Shown here: positions 4,646-6,893 of the stretch, piece by piece
How the letters are laid out: every line of letters starts with the position of its first letter
How positions within the stretch are numbered: the first letter of the stretch is position 1
NCBI GenBank assembly: GCA_018817995.1
Contig: JAHISW010000045.1
Coordinates: 1-6,893 of the forward strand
From: Patescibacteria group bacterium
GTDB lineage: Bacteria; Patescibacteriota; Minisyncoccia; JAHISW01; Tagabacteraceae
Length of the DNA stretch: 6,893 bases
Direction: 5' to 3'
Notes under the pieces: generated by a model
Told to the model about the DNA's origin: nothing
Seen by the model: only the letters and a program-made list of their open reading frames with translations
Databases searched by the model: none
Program-made: the position numbers and the translations under genes

Positions 4646-5506
4646 CTACATCTCTAATTCCATTTGTTTGTCTGACGCTTCCTCTATCTTTTGCGCTTCT
4701 TTATAATAAGGCTTTGTCCACAAAGGGACTTCTGGTTGTTTGCCTGCCAACAAATCTTTGACAGAAATTATCTGAATTTTTGGAAATTCTTTTGGTGAAT
4801 AACTAACTTTGTAAGCACCTGCCAATACCGCTTCCTGCAACATTGGTTTTGTTGGTTCCTCAAGTGTTATAAACACACCGCCAACTGCTCGTTCCCTCTC
4901 AACATCTCCTTTCAGTGTTGCAATGTCGTTTCTTTGAACCTTGCCACTTTTTACCTGAACAAGCAATTTGCCGTATTCATCTTTTCCATTTATTTTATCT
5001 AAAAATGTGGTAATTACACCGTCAATCCCTTTGTCTGCGCCCCTCATATTTTCCTTTGTCTTACTTTGCGCGGGCATCGCATTAACTAAATCTAAGGCCC
5101 AATACTCAAATTCAAATCTGTCTTTTTTAGCCAGCGCCCTTGCTCCGGATAAGTCTTTTGGCAAACCATCGGTAAAAATCCTTAAACCCTTGCCCCTAAA
5201 TTGGTCCCTTAATCTTCGTTTTATTAAATTTATTGCCAACATGGTAACATCTATGCCAATCCATTTACGCTTAAGCCTTTCCGCAACAGCAACTGTTGTG
5301 CCACAACCACAAAAAGGGTCTAGGACTAAATCACCTTCGTTTGACGATGCTTTAATAATTCTCTCAAGAAGAGCTTCGGGTTTTTGTGTTGGGTAACCAA
5401 GTCGCTCTTTAGCTTGAGAATTTATGACTGGAATTAACCAAACATCATTCTCTCTTTTATTCTTGTATGATAATTTTGTTTTCTTTTTAGTGATTTTTCT
5501 GTGTAA
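4646..5506 (-). CDS. C-terminal fragment: methyltransferase motif I plus Mrr-like nuclease
   Basis: An open frame of 286 codons with no ATG before 5242, though the coding similarity extends upstream to about 5455. From the frame's start (5506), residues 21-30 read DVWLIPVINS, then RLGYPTQKPEALLERII (35-51) and the AdoMet-binding motif I DPFCGCGTT at 63-71, the usual C-terminal half of a beta-class adenine-N6 methyltransferase. After ATG 5242 comes a nuclease-like domain: FEFEYWALDLV, GADKGIDG with Asp at 74 and LLVQVKSG with Gln96 and Lys98 (counted from that Met), fitting the D...(E/Q)xK pattern of Mrr-type PD-(D/E)XK enzymes. This suggests a fused modification-restriction protein. It is separated from its N-terminal half by a frameshift between 5434 and 5506, so it is probably inactive. 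Confidence 0.75.
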   Translation of the reverse strand, partial: LHRKITKKKTKLSYKNKRENDVWLIPVINSQAKERLGYPTQKPEALLERIIKASSNEGDLVLDPFCGCGTTVAVAERLKRKWIGIDVTMLAINLIKRRLRDQFRGKGLRIFTDGLPKDLSGARALAKKDRFEFEYWALDLVNAMPAQSKTKENMRGADKGIDGVITTFLDKINGKDEYGKLLVQVKSGKVQRNDIATLKGDVERERAVGGVFITLEEPTKPMLQEAVLAGAYKVSYSPKEFPKIQIISVKDLLAGKQPEVPLWTKPYYKEAQKIEEASDKQMELEM

Positions 5507-6099
5507 TCAGTGAACGACGAATTGAAAGTATAATTCTTAGAATTGTTGGTATAGAAAAATATAACATCATGCATTCCTAAAAATTTGTTAGCACTACCTG
5601 TCCACCTTCTGTAGTGCCAAATAATCTCATTTTGAAAATTTTTCTTCCCGAAAATTGTATCCAAAATAATTTTTAAATAATGACTCGCTGTTGGATCACA
5701 ATGTAAATACAAACTTCCTGTATTTTTTAAAACACGACGCAACTCAATCAATCTGACTGTTATCATTACCAAATATGCCAGAACATCATTGCGACCAACA
5801 ATTTTTTCTAACGCCTGAATTAATTCAGAAATACCCTGGTTTACTTTTGTTTTGGATTTTTCAATACCAATCAATTCTTTGAAAGTTTTTTCAGCATCTC
5901 TATTCCAATGCCAACTATCCTCAAACGCTTTAATTTGAGCAGGGCTATCTTGCAATCCTTCTTTAAACAAAACATTATAATCCCGTTTTGAATTAAATGG
6001 CGGATCAGGATAAATCACCGCAACCTCCACCTTCGCCCGAGGGCTACGGCGAGACAAAACAAAAAACCGCTTTCTCCAATGATTGAAGTTGGACTTCAA
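5434..6099 (-). CDS. N-terminal fragment of beta-class adenine DNA methyltransferase
   Basis: This 221-aa frame holds the first half of a site-specific DNA-adenine methyltransferase. The catalytic motif IV DPPF is at 32-35 within PDPPFNSKRDYN, followed by FEDSWHWN near 59-66, LRRVLKNTGSLYLHCD and MHDVIFFYT. Motif IV preceding motif I (in the next fragment) gives the beta-class order. Two defects are visible. The first ~23 residues (MKSNFNHWRK...SRRSPRAK) come from a hairpin repeat and a second palindromic segment, replacing the normal N-terminus; even the ATG lies in the hairpin. The frame also stops after KERMMFG, whereas the -1 frame continues as RENDVWLIP, with about a dozen residues usual at this point apparently lost. 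No SD precedes the ATG. It is likely a decayed restriction-modification gene. Confidence 0.75.
   Translation of the reverse strand: MKSNFNHWRKRFFVLSRRSPRAKVEVAVIYPDPPFNSKRDYNVLFKEGLQDSPAQIKAFEDSWHWNRDAEKTFKELIGIEKSKTKVNQGISELIQALEKIVGRNDVLAYLVMITVRLIELRRVLKNTGSLYLHCDPTASHYLKIILDTIFGKKNFQNEIIWHYRRWTGSANKFLGMHDVIFFYTNNSKNYTFNSSFTDYTEKSLKRKQNYHTRIKERMMFG
6033..6052. repeat. Small palindromic segment inside the methyltransferase frame
   Basis: TCGCC and GGCGA bracket a 10-nt centre that itself contains GCCC-GA-GGGC. It encodes the non-family residues SRRSPRAK just ahead of motif IV. Its GC-rich character stands out from the surrounding AT-rich coding sequence and suggests an inserted palindromic repeat. 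Confidence 0.35.
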
Positions 6100-6108
6100 T
6101 CATTGGAG
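6074..6108. repeat. Variable hairpin of composite repeat, copy C
   Basis: The arms 6074-6089 and 6093-6108 pair perfectly over 16 bp around a TGG loop. It directly adjoins the conserved part at 6109-6150. The apparent start codon of the truncated methyltransferase (6097-6099) lies in its right arm, placing the gene's 5' truncation at the repeat boundary. Confidence 0.7.
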
Positions 6109-6150
6109 TATTCCACCAAAATCAAGAAGGGTTTTGATGGAATGTGGCAA
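6109..6150. repeat. Conserved palindromic repeat, copy C (diverged)
   Basis: It matches the first 18 nt of copies A and B with one change (ATCAAAATC to ACCAAAATC). The loop side is then altered to AAGGG, followed by TTTTGATGGAAT and a GTGGCAAAA tail. The stem is 12 bp; the changed position is C-A on the plus strand and U-G on the minus strand. Confidence 0.65.
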
Positions 6151-6152
6151 AA

Positions 6153-6180
6153 AAAAAACGAGACTTCCGTCTCGTTTTTT
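6153..6180 (-). terminator. Strong intrinsic terminator, bidirectional
   Basis: AAAAAACGAGAC (6153-6164) and GTCTCGTTTTTT (6169-6180) pair around a TTCC loop; the minus strand continues into ten Ts. It begins 9 nt after the stop of the 101-aa gene, which it terminates. It would also stop plus-strand transcripts. Confidence 0.85.
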
Positions 6181-6189
6181 GGTTTTGGC

Positions 6190-6495
6190 CTAAAGGGGAG
6201 GTCCCTTGGTCATAACTCTTCGGTTGTGTTCCATAAGTTCTTCAAGGGTATACCAATTAGCGAAACTCAAACACATTTGAATAGCAGTCAAATGACTTCC
6301 TGTCTTGCGTCGCTTTTCTGGATCTTTGGCAAACTGTTTTACGCCATCTGTAAGAAAATGCGCATGCGCAAGCATTTCCTTGTTACTTAACGATGCAAAT
6401 GTTCGTTTTGGATCCATGCGAATCTTTGGGATTAATGCTTTTCGAAACAGGTCTTCATACATCTCAATGACAGAAATGATTTGCCCTGATGTCAT
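6190..6495 (-). CDS. Unknown 101-aa protein
   Basis: I do not recognise a family. The product is soluble and predicted mostly helical: a first helix (SGQIISVIEMYEDLFRKALI), a Lys/Arg-rich middle (PEKRRKTGSHLTA) and a last segment with Trp (FANWYTLEELMEHNRR). Its regular spacing of hydrophobic residues suggests a small helical bundle. ATG 6495 is chosen because AGGAGG lies 5 nt upstream; the frame could extend to a TTG at 6513, but that would place the SD inside the gene. A dedicated SD and a close strong terminator indicate a well-maintained single-gene unit, unlike the decaying genes beside it. The upstream region holds repeat copy D. Confidence 0.72.
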   Translation of the reverse strand: MTSGQIISVIEMYEDLFRKALIPKIRMDPKRTFASLSNKEMLAHAHFLTDGVKQFAKDPEKRRKTGSHLTAIQMCLSFANWYTLEELMEHNRRVMTKGPPL

Positions 6496-6500
6496 TTCAT

Positions 6501-6506
6501 CCTCCT
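6501..6506 (-). promoter_or_regulatory. Shine-Dalgarno site deciding start 6495
   Basis: A perfect AGGAGG lies 5 nt before ATG 6495. An out-of-frame ATG at 6500 directly after it reads only two codons before TGA, overlapping the true start. This shows that the organism uses SD initiation for some genes. Confidence 0.8.
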
Positions 6507-6566
6507 TTTTCAAACAACTGTATTATTCTTATTCAACCACAAAACGCGGAATTTTTCTAGCCCCAC

Positions 6567-6596
6567 ATCTGTTGGATATCCGATATCGCACAGATA
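6567..6596. repeat. 30-nt hairpin repeat, right copy
   Basis: Exact copy of 176-205. Here it precedes the degenerate conserved palindrome (6609-6650) with a 12-nt spacer, the same order (hairpin first, conserved palindrome second on the plus strand) as copies A-C. Confidence 0.65.
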
Positions 6597-6608
6597 CATC
6601 AACCACCC

Positions 6609-6650
6609 ATTTCACCAAAATCAAGGGGGTTTTGGTAGAATAGGACGCAA
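6609..6650. repeat. Conserved palindromic repeat, copy D (most diverged)
   Basis: ATTTCACCAAAA and TTTTGGTAGAAT pair over 12 positions with one wobble and one mismatch around TCAAGGGGG, followed by AGGACGCAA in place of GGGGCAAAA. It is recognisable by the CACCAAAATCAAG core shared with copy C. Confidence 0.5.
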
Positions 6651-6707
6651 CTTCGCTATTATGCCCCGTGTAGGATTCGAACCTAGGACCATCAGCTTAA
6701 AAGGCTG

Positions 6708-6726
6708 TCCCGCCAGGCGGGATAAA
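6708..6726. repeat. 19-nt palindromic insert in tRNA anticodon stem
   Basis: TCCCGCC and GGCGGGA form a 7-bp palindrome with a one-base centre and a TAAA tail on the plus strand. It splits the sequence GCAA|CAGC present in the intact tRNA. It is the same element as at 6736-6756 in opposite orientation. Confidence 0.7.
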
Positions 6727-6735
6727 TTGCTCTAC

Positions 6736-6756
6736 TTTACCCCGCCTGAGGCGGGG
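6736..6756. repeat. 21-nt palindromic insert in tRNA D loop
   Basis: CCCCGCC and GGCGGGG pair around TGA, with the TAAA tail at the other end (TTTA on the plus strand). It splits GTTG|GTAG of the intact copy. Its core differs from the 19-nt insert by only a few bases and is inverted relative to it. Confidence 0.7.
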
Positions 6757-6774
6757 CAACTGAGCTACCCAATG

Positions 6775-6847
6775 TCCGCCCACTAGGACTCGAACCTAGG
6801 ACCATCAGCTTAAAAGGCTGTTGCTCTACCAACTGAGCTATGGGCGG
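6775..6847 (-). tRNA. tRNA-Lys(TTT)
   Basis: A complete 73-nt cloverleaf: acceptor CCGCCCA/TGGGCGG with discriminator A, D stem GCTC/GAGC, anticodon loop CTTTTAA with TTT at 6812-6814, and T arm CTAGG-TTCGAGT-CCTAG. One A-A mismatch sits at the outer pair of the anticodon stem. The 3' CCA is not encoded and must be added by nucleotidyltransferase. It reads AAA/AAG lysine codons. Confidence 0.95.
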
Positions 6848-6862
6848 ATTTCTTTTTTCCTT

Positions 6863-6891
6863 AATATAAATAATAAAGACACAAGTGGCAA
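6863..6891 (-). promoter_or_regulatory. Promoter of the tRNA-Lys pair
   Basis: TTGCCA (6886-6891) and TATATT (6863-6868) are separated by exactly 17 nt on the minus strand, placing the transcription start about 8 nt before the tRNA. It is the best sigma-70-type promoter in the window. Confidence 0.65.
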
Positions 6892-6893
6892 CA

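Larger units (their letters stand above)
6662..6774 (-). pseudogene. Degenerate tRNA-Lys(TTT) with two palindromic insertions
   Basis: From the anticodon stem through the T loop it matches the intact neighbour almost perfectly (anticodon TTT at 6699-6701), and the D stem GCTC/GAGC is kept. Two extra segments interrupt it: 21 nt in the D loop (6736-6756) and 19 nt in the anticodon stem (6708-6726). Removing these 40 nt leaves exactly 73 nt. The 5' acceptor strand CATTGGG cannot pair with the 3' strand ACGGGGC (one Watson-Crick pair and two wobbles), so even a processed RNA would not fold into a tRNA. It abuts tRNA-Lys with no spacer and would be co-transcribed. No CCA is encoded. Confidence 0.75.

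Noticed and set aside
4968..5396. 142-aa plus-strand open frame opposite the methyltransferase
   Set aside because: It is antisense to a clearly homologous frame, has no family features or SD, and fits a shadow of biased codons.
5434..5506. Programmed -1 frameshift in the methyltransferase
   Set aside because: The required direction is -1, but A-AAA-AGA and A-AAA-CAA in the zero frame do not allow good re-pairing, and the protein also appears to lack residues at the junction.
1..6893. UGA recoding as in some CPR lineages
   Set aside because: Intact genes contain no in-frame TGA, and TGA ends short frames where expected.

Overview
The window is AT-rich and organised almost wholly on the minus strand. 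It looks like an accessory region from a small-genome bacterium, most likely a Patescibacteria/CPR (Parcubacteria-like) lineage. That placement is an inference from base composition, gene style, many short palindromic repeats, a mix of Shine-Dalgarno-less and SD-led genes, and a CCA-less tRNA. TGA works as a normal stop, so the Gly-recoded CPR lineages are unlikely. I could not run a search, so the taxonomy is tentative.

Layout, in minus-strand transcription order from the right. (a) 6863-6891 promoter and an intact tRNA-Lys(TTT) at 6775-6847. It abuts a second, degenerate tRNA-Lys copy (6662-6774) that carries two small palindromic insertions in opposite orientation. (b) 6190-6495, an SD-led unknown 101-aa protein closed by a strong terminator (6153-6180). 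(c) 4646-6099, a beta-class DNA adenine methyltransferase fused to an Mrr-like nuclease domain. Its 5' end is replaced by a hairpin repeat and its middle is frameshifted; a terminator follows at 4545-4572. (d) 3894-4538, a decay zone with a 21-aa ORF, an 84-aa unknown protein and a truncated, frameshifted NYN-domain remnant. (e) 3577-3894, intergenic, with a plus-strand hairpin/terminator (possible small RNA), a candidate minus promoter, a two-hairpin repeat and a short stretch resembling the start of ligA. (f) 3577-255, a compact operon: TM0106-type RecB-like nuclease, UMPH-1-type pyrimidine 5'-nucleotidase, a tiny hydrophobic ORF cut off by a perfect palindrome, a GNAT acetyltransferase and an ASCH-domain protein. 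Four ORFs in it begin with nearly the same SD-less AT-rich start context.

The intact operon could serve nucleic-acid breakdown and nucleotide salvage (nuclease, then NMP phosphatase), which would suit a host-dependent organism; this is inference. The most unusual content is the repeat system: a composite element made of a variable hairpin beside a conserved hairpin (four copies, two sharing a 50-nt exact core), lone long hairpins, and about 20-bp palindromes inserted in a tRNA gene. Several of these sit exactly where genes are truncated. They resemble in behaviour the Rickettsia palindromic elements or MITE/REP sequences, but I do not recognise this family.
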